A stretch of 18,058 nucleotides of DNA from Oscillospiraceae bacterium (GTDB lineage: Bacteria; Bacillota; Clostridia; Oscillospirales; Oscillospiraceae): contig JAFYUG010000264.1 in NCBI GenBank assembly GCA_017558545.1, positions 1-18,058 of the forward strand, given 5' to 3'. Shown piece after piece: positions 1-5,835 of this stretch (its first letter is position 1; each line of letters starts with the position of its first letter). The notes beneath the pieces were generated by a model. That model had not been told where the DNA came from. It did no database searches and saw only the letters and a program-made list of their open reading frames with translations. A program made the translations under genes and the position numbers.

Positions 1-44
1 GCACTTCGTTGCTGCCCGGCCTCCTTTGCACAAGGGAGCCTTCA
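1..44 (-). repeat. Partial copy of a dispersed GGCTCCCTTG repeat
   Basis: Read on the minus strand, this stretch begins AAGGCTCCCTTGTGCAAAGG. The same opening (GGCTCCCTTG, then CAAAGG) begins the repeat at 2634 on the plus strand. The copy runs off the left edge of the window, so its full length is unknown. Similar intergenic repeats are common in Clostridia. The relation to the second copy is seen directly; any function is unknown. Confidence 0.55.
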
Positions 45-73
45 AAAGCGGAATATATAAAAATGCTTTTTTG

Positions 74-102
74 TTGCTTTATTTGGAATTTAGTAGTAGA
101 AT
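74..102 (+). promoter_or_regulatory. Candidate promoter of the cobalamin riboswitch transcript
   Basis: TTGCTT at 74-79 and TAGAAT at 97-102 are separated by 17 bases, a sigma-A-like arrangement with a weak -35. It lies just before the start of the riboswitch aptamer, which is where the promoter should be. Assigned by inspection only. Confidence 0.45.
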
Positions 103-109
103 AATAGAG

Positions 110-296
110 CAGTTTTGAAGAAAGGCAAAGGAAACAGGTGAAAACCCTGTGCGAGCCCGTCGCCGTGAAGGGGAGAGCTCACTGTCCCGGAGTAAGCCGC
201 AATTACTCCGAAAAACCATTGGCTCACAAAAAGCTGAGAAGGCGGACAGATGCGAGCGCTATCCTCCCCTAAGCCGGAAGACTTTCCGATTTTCTC
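110..296 (+). promoter_or_regulatory. Cobalamin riboswitch (B12 element)
   Basis: Conserved cobalamin-aptamer blocks occur in the right order: GGAAACAGGTGAAAACCC (130-147), GAGCCCGTCGCC (153-164), ACTGTCCC (181-188), CCATTGG (216-222), GAGAAGGC (236-243) and the B12-box-like AAGCCGGAAGAC (270-281), which corresponds to the usual AGCCAGGAGAC. Known elements of this class bind adenosyl-, methyl- or hydroxocobalamin and lower expression of B12 uptake or synthesis genes. No strong intrinsic terminator was found between the aptamer and the ATG at 368. A hairpin-prone stretch around 302-325 next to AGGAGG suggests control of translation, which is inference. The downstream genes fit B12 uptake. Confidence 0.85.
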
Positions 297-367
297 CATA
301 GTGCAGCGATTCCCTGCAGGAGGAAATTCAAAGCTGAAAATTTAATAACACCAAAGGAGAAAAGACA

Positions 368-772
368 ATGAAAAACGCAAAGAAAACCCGTATGCGTTTT
401 GCTTCTCTCATCGCGGTGGTACTTATTGCGGCCATGGTACTTACTGCCTGCGGAGGCAAAACAGAAGAACCCACCAACACCGGAATGAAGAGCTTCACCT
501 TCACCGTTGTTGACCCCGACGGCAATACCAAGACCTTAGAAATTCAAAGCGAAGCGAAAACCGTTGGCGAAGCTTTGATGGCTGAGGGACTTATTGAAGG
601 CGAGGAAGGCCCCTACGGCCTCTATGTTAAAACTGTTGACGGCATCACTCTTGACTACGAAACCCACGGCATGTACTGGGCATTCTATGTTAACGGCGAA
701 TACGGCATGAGCGGCTGCGAGCTTACCGACATAGTTGACGGCACAGAATACGCTTTCAAGGCCGAAAAATAA
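368..772 (+). CDS. DUF4430 (transcobalamin-like) lipoprotein, probable B12-capture protein
   Basis: A 134-residue lipoprotein precursor. The N-terminus has basic residues, a hydrophobic stretch (about 11-25) and the lipobox L-T-A-C with Cys28, so the mature protein should be anchored to the outer face of the membrane. The remainder (about 41-134) matches the DUF4430 fold related to the C-terminal cobalamin-binding domain of intrinsic factor and transcobalamin: an F-T-F-T-V strand, a TVGEAL helix, then Y-W-A-F-Y-V-N-G-E-Y and a final E-Y-A-F strand. The start is set by AAAGGAG eight bases before the ATG. The stop overlaps the next ATG (TAATG), indicating translational coupling. The upstream cobalamin riboswitch supports a role in B12 or corrinoid binding. 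DUF4430 proteins are not all B12 binders, so the ligand is inferred. Confidence 0.8.
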   Translation: MKNAKKTRMRFASLIAVVLIAAMVLTACGGKTEEPTNTGMKSFTFTVVDPDGNTKTLEIQSEAKTVGEALMAEGLIEGEEGPYGLYVKTVDGITLDYETHGMYWAFYVNGEYGMSGCELTDIVDGTEYAFKAEK

Positions 773-1305
773 TGAAGCAGAAAAAAACTGCTCTCAGCAC
801 CCGTGAAATAGTAGTTTTCGCCATGCTGGGCACCATACTCTTCCTCTCCAAGCTTATCATGGAGTGGGCGCCCAACATCCACATCTGTGGCACCTTGATA
901 ATGGTATACACCCTTGTATACAGGAAAAAGGCACTTATCCCCCTTTATGCCTATGTTATCCTCCTTGGTGTATACTACGGCTTTGCAACATGGTGGGTCC
1001 CCTACCTTTATATCTGGACAGTTCTTTGGGGCGTGACTATGCTGCTCCCCAAGAATATGCCCAAGAAGGTGGCAGTGCCCGTTTACATGGCGGTATGCGC
1101 CCTTCACGGACTTTGCTACGGCATACTTTATGCCCCCGCCCAAGCGCTCTTCTTCGGATTGAGCTTCAAGGGTATGCTCACCTGGATAGCAGCAGGCTTC
1201 CCCTTCGATGCTCTCCACGGCCTTGGAAATCTTGCCGGCGGCATACTTATTCTCCCCTTGACGGAGCTTCTTCGCAAGCTTGAAAAGGGAATTTCCCGCG
1301 GATAA
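772..1305 (+). CDS. ECF transporter S component, probable cobalamin-specific
   Basis: A 177-residue, very hydrophobic protein with about six predicted membrane segments after a short basic N-terminus. The size and the late motif F-D-A-L-H-G-L-G-N-L-A-G-G (about 145-157) fit substrate-binding S components of energy-coupling factor transporters, which capture a vitamin and use a shared EcfA/EcfA'/EcfT module. That module is not in this window, so this would be a group II system. The ATG overlaps the stop of the DUF4430 lipoprotein, and both lie under one cobalamin riboswitch. The inferred model is that the lipoprotein hands B12 to this membrane component. The family is assigned from topology and motif, the substrate from regulation and neighbour. 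A strong terminator follows six bases after the stop. Confidence 0.75.
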   Translation: MKQKKTALSTREIVVFAMLGTILFLSKLIMEWAPNIHICGTLIMVYTLVYRKKALIPLYAYVILLGVYYGFATWWVPYLYIWTVLWGVTMLLPKNMPKKVAVPVYMAVCALHGLCYGILYAPAQALFFGLSFKGMLTWIAAGFPFDALHGLGNLAGGILILPLTELLRKLEKGISRG

Positions 1306-1311
1306 TGTTTT

Positions 1312-1346
1312 AATCCGGATGTTCCAAAGAACATCCGGATTTTTTA
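1312..1346 (+). terminator. Intrinsic terminator after the B12-uptake operon
   Basis: A perfect 13-bp stem, AATCCGGATGTTC (1312-1324) with GAACATCCGGATT (1329-1341), closes a four-base CAAA loop and is followed by a T-rich tract. It ends the riboswitch operon before the next promoter at 1371. Confidence 0.93.
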
Positions 1347-1370
1347 TTTCCAAATCATTGAAATATATTA

Positions 1371-1400
1371 TTGACAAATTTCTCTTATTCATGATAGACT
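1371..1400 (+). promoter_or_regulatory. Promoter of the Mn-riboswitch/exchanger transcript
   Basis: A consensus -35 TTGACA (1371-1376) is followed after 18 bases by TAGACT (1395-1400), with a TGn extension (1392-1394) that would help a weak -10. The predicted start near 1407 falls immediately before the aptamer. Confidence 0.65.
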
Positions 1401-1409
1401 TGCCGAGTT

Positions 1410-1500
1410 GAAAATGAGGGAGTAGCAGCGGGCGAAAACCTGTAGCAAGTCAACAATCCCGACCAAATGGTCTGGCTTGCTTTAAATGCGAGACTCATGT
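1410..1500 (+). promoter_or_regulatory. yybP-ykoY manganese riboswitch aptamer
   Basis: The RNA can pair ATGAG (1414-1418) with CTCAT (1494-1498) as P1. Directly after the first strand is GGAGTAGC (1419-1426), the conserved yybP-ykoY block. A second arm pairs GCAAG (1445-1449) with CTTGC (1476-1480), capped by GACCA (1461-1465) with TGGTC (1468-1472). The opposite conserved strand GCGAGA (1488-1493) precedes the closing stem. This arrangement matches the known Mn2+-sensing riboswitch, which turns on exporters and other Mn-homeostasis genes. The expression platform downstream (1522-1582) is consistent with transcriptional control. Confidence 0.85.
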
Positions 1501-1521
1501 ACCTACTGCGTAGCGCTTTGT

Positions 1522-1582
1522 GCATGTCTCCCCGATAAAACGGATTATTGCGGACATGCCGGGGCATGTCCGTTTTGTTTTT
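1522..1582 (+). terminator. Riboswitch terminator with competing antiterminator
   Basis: CGGACATGC (1551-1559) pairs with GCATGTCCG (1564-1572) around a CGGG loop, followed by TTTTGTTTTT: an intrinsic terminator in the 5' leader. The upstream segment GCATGTC (1522-1528) is complementary to GACATGC (1553-1559) and repeats the terminator's own 3' arm, so it can form a mutually exclusive antiterminator. This is a visible ON/OFF switch between the Mn aptamer and the exchanger gene. Confidence 0.85.
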
Positions 1583-1608
1583 CAGATTTTGAAAGGAGAA
1601 AATCAAAA

Positions 1609-2580
1609 ATGCTTATTCCCGTAATTCTTTTCATCGTTGGTCTCGTGCTTCTCATCAAGGGCGGAGACTGGTTTGTTGACGGCGCTGTTGGCATTGCCCA
1701 CCTTTTCCACCTCCCCGAGCTGCTCATCGGTGCAACCGTTGTTTCCATTGGCACCACCCTTCCCGAGGTTATGGTTTCCGCAACCGCAGCCGTTCAGGGT
1801 CAGGGCGCCATTGCCTACGGCAACGCAATCGGCTCCATCATCTGCAACACCTCTCTCATTGCAGCTATCACCATTGCAATCCGTCCTTCTCTCGTTGACC
1901 GCAAGAGCCTGCGTACTCCCGTTGCAGCCTTCTTCATTGCTTCTGCTTTCTATGTAGCCAATGCACTCACCGGCTCTTTTGAGCGCTGGAGCGGCATTAT
2001 CCTGCTTATCATGTTCCTCGCCTATATGTTCATCACCGTTCGTCAGGCCTTCAAAAACCCCGATCAGGTTGAAAGCGAAGAGGCCGCGGAAGAGAGCGAA
2101 GGCAAGAGCTCCATCGCAAAGGAAATTATCCTCCTTGTTGTGGGCGCTGCCGTAATCGCAGTTGGCGCAAGACTTCTTGTCAATAACGGCACTCTCATCG
2201 CTCAGGCTCTCGGCGTTCCCGAAAGCGTCATCGCCCTCACCTTCGTTGCTCTTGGCACCTCTCTCCCCGAGCTGGTAACCGCCATCACCTCCCTTGCAAA
2301 GGGTCACGGCGCTCTTTCTCTGGGCAACGTTATCGGCGCAAACATCTTCAATCTGGTGCTGGTCAGCGGTATGTCCATCACCCTCAACCCCTTCATCCTT
2401 CCCAACGAAAAGCTTGTTGCAGGCATGAACGCCTCTCTCCTTATCGACACCCCCGTAATGCTCCTTGTTATGGCCTTCATGACCCTGCCCGCTCTCATCC
2501 GCGGCAAGCTCAGCCGCGCTCAGGGCATCATCCTTCTGTGCATCTACGCCGCCTACTGCGTATTCCAGTTCGCAGGCTGA
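1609..2580 (+). CDS. CaCA-family cation exchanger (YrbG-like, Na+/Ca2+ type)
   Basis: A 323-residue integral membrane protein with the two inverted alpha-repeats that define cation/Ca2+ exchangers. Repeat 1 holds G-T-T-L-P-E-V, then G-N-A-I-G-S (about residues 46-80). Repeat 2 holds G-T-S-L-P-E-L, then G-N-V-I-G-A-N-I-F-N (about 215-250). The acidic Glu after each Pro is the expected ion ligand. The halves are joined by an acidic, Glu-rich loop (about 150-165). About ten membrane segments fit the usual 310-360 residues. The ATG at 1609 is chosen because GAAAGGAG precedes it; an upstream ATG at 1486 would place coding sequence across the riboswitch terminator. Control by a Mn2+ riboswitch suggests the physiological cargo is Mn2+, with Ca2+/Na+ exchange as the generic family alternative. 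Codon use is strongly biased, with few ATA codons. Confidence 0.88.
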   Translation: MLIPVILFIVGLVLLIKGGDWFVDGAVGIAHLFHLPELLIGATVVSIGTTLPEVMVSATAAVQGQGAIAYGNAIGSIICNTSLIAAITIAIRPSLVDRKSLRTPVAAFFIASAFYVANALTGSFERWSGIILLIMFLAYMFITVRQAFKNPDQVESEEAAEESEGKSSIAKEIILLVVGAAVIAVGARLLVNNGTLIAQALGVPESVIALTFVALGTSLPELVTAITSLAKGHGALSLGNVIGANIFNLVLVSGMSITLNPFILPNEKLVAGMNASLLIDTPVMLLVMAFMTLPALIRGKLSRAQGIILLCIYAAYCVFQFAG

Positions 2581-2589
2581 TAATAACGA

Positions 2590-2626
2590 AAACTCCCGAC
2601 AGACAGCTTTCTGTTCGGGAGTTTTT
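2590..2626 (+). terminator. Intrinsic terminator after the cation exchanger
   Basis: AAACTCCCGA (2590-2599) pairs with TCGGGAGTTT (2615-2624), with possible further pairing inside, followed by a T run. It begins 9 bases after the stop codon. Confidence 0.88.
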
Positions 2627-2633
2627 CATATTT

Positions 2634-2765
2634 AAAGGCTCCCTTGCAAAGGGAGCTGGCATTTGCGATAGCAAATGACTGAGGGATTGCAATTGTAGGG
2701 GCCGGAGTCCCCCACAGCCTGCATTTTGAGATACACTCCACTCGCTTCGCTCGGTCGGTATGACA
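2634..2765. repeat. Composite intergenic repeat cluster
   Basis: The first part (2634-2689) contains two hairpins: GGCTCCCTT paired with AAGGGAGCT, and CATTTGCGATAGCAAATG, followed by ACTGAGGGATTG. Its opening matches the element at the left edge of the window. The second part contains GGGGCCGGAGTCCCCC (2698-2713) and, further on, CTCGCTTCGCTCGGTCGGTATGAC (split across 2741-2764). The pieces look like dispersed repeat modules rather than coding DNA, between the exchanger and the convergent acetyltransferase gene. No gene is seen here. Confidence 0.6.
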
Positions 2766-2768
2766 AGC

Positions 2769-3551
2769 TTATACCTCTTTGAAAGCCACTGTTTCGGGGT
2801 TTATGAAGAAATACTCTCTGAGAATATTGGGAATTTCATCCGCATCCACGATTTTTTCTATTTTCTCATCCCCGCGGCGGCACTTAAATTCGCGGTTTAC
2901 GAGAGAGGCGCTGCCGTTTTCATAGCGGATATTAACCCGCAGGTCATTGCGGAAGGGGGATGTGGAAAGCTGGGAGATATAGTAGTTGAGGGGCACAAAG
3001 TCCACGGCGCTGACGGGCGCATCCCTAAACTGCAATGCAACGCATCCTAAGTTTTCGTTATAAAGCTCCGTGAAATCTCCGTTTTTTCTAAGGCAGAAGC
3101 CAAATCGGCTGCTGCCATCAAAATCCATGGCGCCGAAAGGCACATTGCCGCCGAAGCCCACATCGCAGAAGTATTTCCTGCCATCCAAAGTGACAATAAC
3201 GGAGCAATGGGCAGGGGGACGAAGCTCAGTTTCCCCATTCATAACATGGGAGATAACCATATAGCACTCATATCCCACCTTTTTCAGGAAAGCATAGAAA
3301 AGGCTGTTAAGCTCGAAGCACCAGCCGCCCCGATGATTCTTAACTATCTTGTCGAAGAGATAGTTTATTCTCAAGTCCGGAGCAACTCCTCTGCCCCAAG
3401 TGTCCAGATTTTCAAAGGCCACATGGGTGAGATGGGCATAAATAACCTTATCAAGGCTGGTTAAATCCGCCTTCACGGCGAAATTTTCAAGGCCTATTCT
3501 CTTCAAATATGCTTTTTCGTCCCTCATAGGCTCATAAAGCTCTTCATACAT
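2769..3551 (-). CDS. Arylamine N-acetyltransferase (NAT)
   Basis: A 260-residue cytosolic enzyme, the usual size for bacterial NATs, which move acetyl or acyl from CoA to arylamines and hydrazines. The full catalytic triad is visible: Cys78 in R-G-G-W-C-F-E-L-N, His115 in P-P-A-H-C-S, and Asp130 in C-D-V-G-F-G-G. The N-terminal H-x-x-x-V-x-F-E-N-L signature (43-49 region) is present too. The start at 3551 is preferred because GGAGG lies nine bases before it; the ATG two codons upstream is too close to that site, and an in-frame TTG at 3584 would read through it. The gene is divergent from the PocR regulator and their promoters abut. The substrate cannot be told from sequence; in Clostridia these enzymes are often single genes of unknown substrate. 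Confidence 0.92.
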   Translation of the reverse strand: MYEELYEPMRDEKAYLKRIGLENFAVKADLTSLDKVIYAHLTHVAFENLDTWGRGVAPDLRINYLFDKIVKNHRGGWCFELNSLFYAFLKKVGYECYMVISHVMNGETELRPPAHCSVIVTLDGRKYFCDVGFGGNVPFGAMDFDGSSRFGFCLRKNGDFTELYNENLGCVALQFRDAPVSAVDFVPLNYYISQLSTSPFRNDLRVNIRYENGSASLVNREFKCRRGDEKIEKIVDADEIPNILREYFFINPETVAFKEV

Positions 3552-3585
3552 GGCCATGCCCCTCCCAAAATCCGGTATAGGCAAT

Positions 3586-3614
3586 ATTATATTGACTTGA
3601 AGGGTATTTGTATA
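3586..3614 (-). promoter_or_regulatory. Promoter of the NAT gene
   Basis: On the minus strand, TATACA (3614-3609) and a perfect TATAAT (3591-3586) are 17 bases apart. The -10 lies about 35 bases upstream of the chosen NAT start. Confidence 0.6.
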
Positions 3615-3620
3615 TAAAAT
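3592..3620 (+). promoter_or_regulatory. Promoter of the pocR-like gene
   Basis: TTGACT (3592-3597) and TAAAAT (3615-3620) are separated by 17 bases. The -35 directly abuts the -10 of the divergent NAT promoter, so the two start sites compete for the same DNA and could share an operator. Confidence 0.6.
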
Positions 3621-3671
3621 ATTTATGATTTTATAACAAATTTTTTCTCACTTTAGGGGAGAACACCAAAG

Positions 3672-4991
3672 ATGAGCCATACAAACCACAAAAAACACGC
3701 CTCTTCCCAAGAGTTTGGCGCTCTTGACACCTCCGCCGCAAGGGAAGCAGCCGACTTTTTTTCAAACAGCGCGGGTCTTAACTGCGCCGTTTTTGACGGC
3801 GAAGGTAAAATAATATACGAAAACGGCCCCGATAGCTCCGCCTGCGCAGCATGCGGAAAGCTTTGCGAAAAACTGGGCTGCAGCTTTGTATGCAACGGCC
3901 TCCATCCCTTTGCCGCAAGGCAGAGCGAGCGCTTCGGCGGACGCTACATATACTTCTGCCCCATAGGCATGGCCTTTTTCGCCTCCCCCATTCTCTCCGC
4001 CGGCATATATTCCGGCGCCTTTGTAGGCGGTCCCGCCCTTATAATGGACACGGAGGATCTTCTTGCAGGCGACGCCTTTTCCGCCCTTGAGCTTGATGAT
4101 GAGCGCCTTGAGGAAGCCTCGGAAATTCTCTCCGCAGTTCCCCGCACCAATCCTCAGCGCCTTGATTTCCTCTCCGGCCAGCTTTTTGCCAACGCCGTTT
4201 ATGTCAGCGACAGCAGCCACGAGCTTTTCATCATCCGCGACCGCCACGAACAGCAAAATTACATAAGCAGCTATATTTCCGCCCTCAAGGCCAGCGAAAC
4301 AGAGGCCAGATACCCCATGGAAAAGGAAACGGAGCTTTATAGCTCCATAAGCCAGGGCGACTCCATATCCGCTTCCCGCCTTCTCAACGAGCTGCTGGGT
4401 CACATTTTCTTCTACACCGGCGGCGAAGAGGAAATATACACCCGTGTTACGGAGCTATTGGTTGTTCTTGCCCGCGCGGCTATTTCCGGCGGCGCTAATC
4501 CCGAGCAGATTTTTGAGCTGAGCCACCGCTACATGAAGGATATGCGCTCTATCACCAACCAGGAAGATCTCACCCATTGGCTGGCAGCCACCCTCAGCCG
4601 CTTTATGCGCCATGTTTTCGAGATTTTGGATGTTAAGCACACGGAGGCCATGCACAAGGTTAAGGAATACATGAACCTTAACTACACCGGCAAAATCACC
4701 CTTGAGGAAGTTGCCTCCCTTGTTGGCTATTCCCCCGCCTATTTCTCAAGAATTTTCAAGGACGAAATGGGCATCACCTTCAAGGAGGCTCTAAACAGCA
4801 TACGCATAGAAAAAAGCAAAACTCTCCTCCTTTCCGGCAATGCCTCCATTGCGGAAATCTGCTCCATGGTGGGCTTCAACGACCAAAGTTATTACTGCAA
4901 GGTCTTCAAAAAGAACTCCGGAGTTACCCCCGATAGGTTCCGCAAGCGCTCAAGACGCATAGATCCCGAAAAGGAATATGGTCGAAAATAA
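3672..4991 (+). CDS. PocR-domain AraC-family transcriptional regulator
   Basis: A 439-residue regulator. The N-terminal part (about 20-175) resembles the PocR sensory domain: a Cys cluster (C-A-A-C, then C-x3-C-x4-C-x3-C) followed by H-P-F-A-A-R and Y-F-C-P-I-G-M-A-F-F-A-S-P-I. PocR is the propanediol/cobalamin regulator of enterics, and in anaerobes this domain often sits in regulators of corrinoid methyltransferase clusters. The C-terminal 100 residues (about 330-430) are a double helix-turn-helix of the AraC type, with I-T-L-E-E-V-A-S-L-V-G-Y-S-P-A-Y-F-S-R-I-F-K and I-A-E-I-C-S-M-V-G-F-N-D. AGGGGAG precedes the ATG. The next gene encodes a corrinoid protein, so this is probably its activator. 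The inducer, perhaps a methylated substrate or a metabolite, is not known; possible metal binding by the cysteines is inference. Confidence 0.88.
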   Translation: MSHTNHKKHASSQEFGALDTSAAREAADFFSNSAGLNCAVFDGEGKIIYENGPDSSACAACGKLCEKLGCSFVCNGLHPFAARQSERFGGRYIYFCPIGMAFFASPILSAGIYSGAFVGGPALIMDTEDLLAGDAFSALELDDERLEEASEILSAVPRTNPQRLDFLSGQLFANAVYVSDSSHELFIIRDRHEQQNYISSYISALKASETEARYPMEKETELYSSISQGDSISASRLLNELLGHIFFYTGGEEEIYTRVTELLVVLARAAISGGANPEQIFELSHRYMKDMRSITNQEDLTHWLAATLSRFMRHVFEILDVKHTEAMHKVKEYMNLNYTGKITLEEVASLVGYSPAYFSRIFKDEMGITFKEALNSIRIEKSKTLLLSGNASIAEICSMVGFNDQSYYCKVFKKNSGVTPDRFRKRSRRIDPEKEYGRK

Positions 4992-5007
4992 TTGTTTTGT
5001 AGAAAAA

Positions 5008-5037
5008 TTACCAAAAGTCACAAATTTGTCCTATACT
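5008..5037 (+). promoter_or_regulatory. Candidate promoter and operator of the corrinoid-protein gene
   Basis: TTACCA (5008-5013) and TATACT (5032-5037) are 18 bases apart, with a poor -35 as expected for an activated promoter. The spacer contains a perfect 10-bp palindrome, ACAAATTTGT (5020-5029). A 108-base non-coding leader separates the regulator from the ATG at 5100, and no terminator was found in it, so read-through from the regulator gene is also possible. Confidence 0.45.
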
Positions 5038-5099
5038 TTCTCTTTATATTTTCTTAAGATAATAAACGTCAATAAAACAAATAACAAGGAGATATTATC

Positions 5100-5735
5100 A
5101 TGTCTATTATCGCTGAAATTTCCCAGGCAATTCAGAACGGCAAAATGAAGCTCATCAAGGAACTCGTTCCCCAGGCTATCGAGCAGGGCCACACCGCTCA
5201 GGACATCCTGAACAACGGTCTTCTCCACGGCATGAACATCGTTGGTGATCGTTTCACCCGCAACGAAGCTTTCGTTCCCGAAGTTCTCGTAGCTGCACGC
5301 GCTATGAACAAGGGCACCGAGCTCATCAAGCCCCTCCTCGCTGCTGAAGGCAACCAGCCCATCGGCAAGGCCTGCATCGGTACCGTTCAGGGCGACCTCC
5401 ACGACATCGGCAAGAACATCGTTAAGCTGATGCTCGAGAGCCAGAACATCGACGTTATCGACCTCGGCGTTGACGTAGCTCCTGAGAAGTTCGTTGAGAC
5501 CGTTAAGACTGAGAACGTTGACCTCGTTTGCTGCTCCGCTCTTCTGACCACCACCATGCCCGTTATGGAGCAGGTTGTTGCCGCTCTCAAGGAAGCCGGC
5601 GTTCGTGACCAGGTTAAGATTCTCGTTGGTGGCGCACCTGTAACCCAGGAGTTCTGCGATCAGATCGGCGCTGACGTTTACACCGCTGACGGCGCTTCTG
5701 CTGCCAAGAAGGCTGCTGAGCTTCTCACCGCTTGA
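5100..5735 (+). CDS. Corrinoid (B12-binding) methyl-carrier protein, MtaC/MttC/MtqC type
   Basis: A 211-residue cytosolic protein with the two domains of methyltransferase corrinoid subunits. An N-terminal helical B12-binding cap (about 1-85) contains G-M-x-x-V-G-D-R-F. A Rossmann-type B12 domain (about 88-211) has the lower-ligand motif D99-L-H101-D-I-G104, the S146-A-L-L-T-T loop and the G177-G178-A-P-V-T loop. His101 should ligate cobalt. Such proteins carry a methyl group from a substrate-specific methyltransferase to a second one that passes it to tetrahydrofolate or a thiol. No such methyltransferase is encoded in this window, so the substrate (methanol, methylamine, betaine, aryl methyl ether) cannot be named. 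AAGGAG precedes the ATG. Codon choice is unusually uniform (GTT, CTC, ATC, AAC), suggesting high expression. Confidence 0.93.
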   Translation: MSIIAEISQAIQNGKMKLIKELVPQAIEQGHTAQDILNNGLLHGMNIVGDRFTRNEAFVPEVLVAARAMNKGTELIKPLLAAEGNQPIGKACIGTVQGDLHDIGKNIVKLMLESQNIDVIDLGVDVAPEKFVETVKTENVDLVCCSALLTTTMPVMEQVVAALKEAGVRDQVKILVGGAPVTQEFCDQIGADVYTADGASAAKKAAELLTA

Positions 5736-5765
5736 TTTAATCTCTTTTAATCTCTTATAAAATGT

Positions 5766-5812
5766 AAATACCCCCCGCCCGGTCTTATAGCTGAGGCTGG
5801 GGGTATTTTTAC
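5766..5812 (+). terminator. Intercistronic terminator between corrinoid protein and RACE
   Basis: AAATACCCCC (5766-5775) pairs with GGGGGTATTT (5799-5808), followed by more T. It lies only 24 bases before the next start codon, leaving no room for another full promoter. The downstream genes probably depend on partial read-through. Confidence 0.82.
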
Positions 5813-5835
5813 TTTAGCAAAAAGGATCTATTACC

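Noticed and set aside
46..78. Terminator-like AAAAGC...GCTTTTTT before the cobalamin riboswitch
   Set aside because: Only six A/T-rich pairs with a 15-base loop; too weak to call.
1486..1608. Upstream ATG extending the cation exchanger by 41 residues
   Set aside because: It would translate the riboswitch terminator and add a Cys-rich, non-membrane tail absent from the family. GAAAGGAG before 1609 sets the start.
3552..3584. Earlier starts for the NAT gene (ATG at 3557, TTG at 3584)
   Set aside because: ATG 3557 is only three bases from the GGAGG site. The TTG lies upstream of that site and close to the promoter -10. ATG 3551 has proper spacing.
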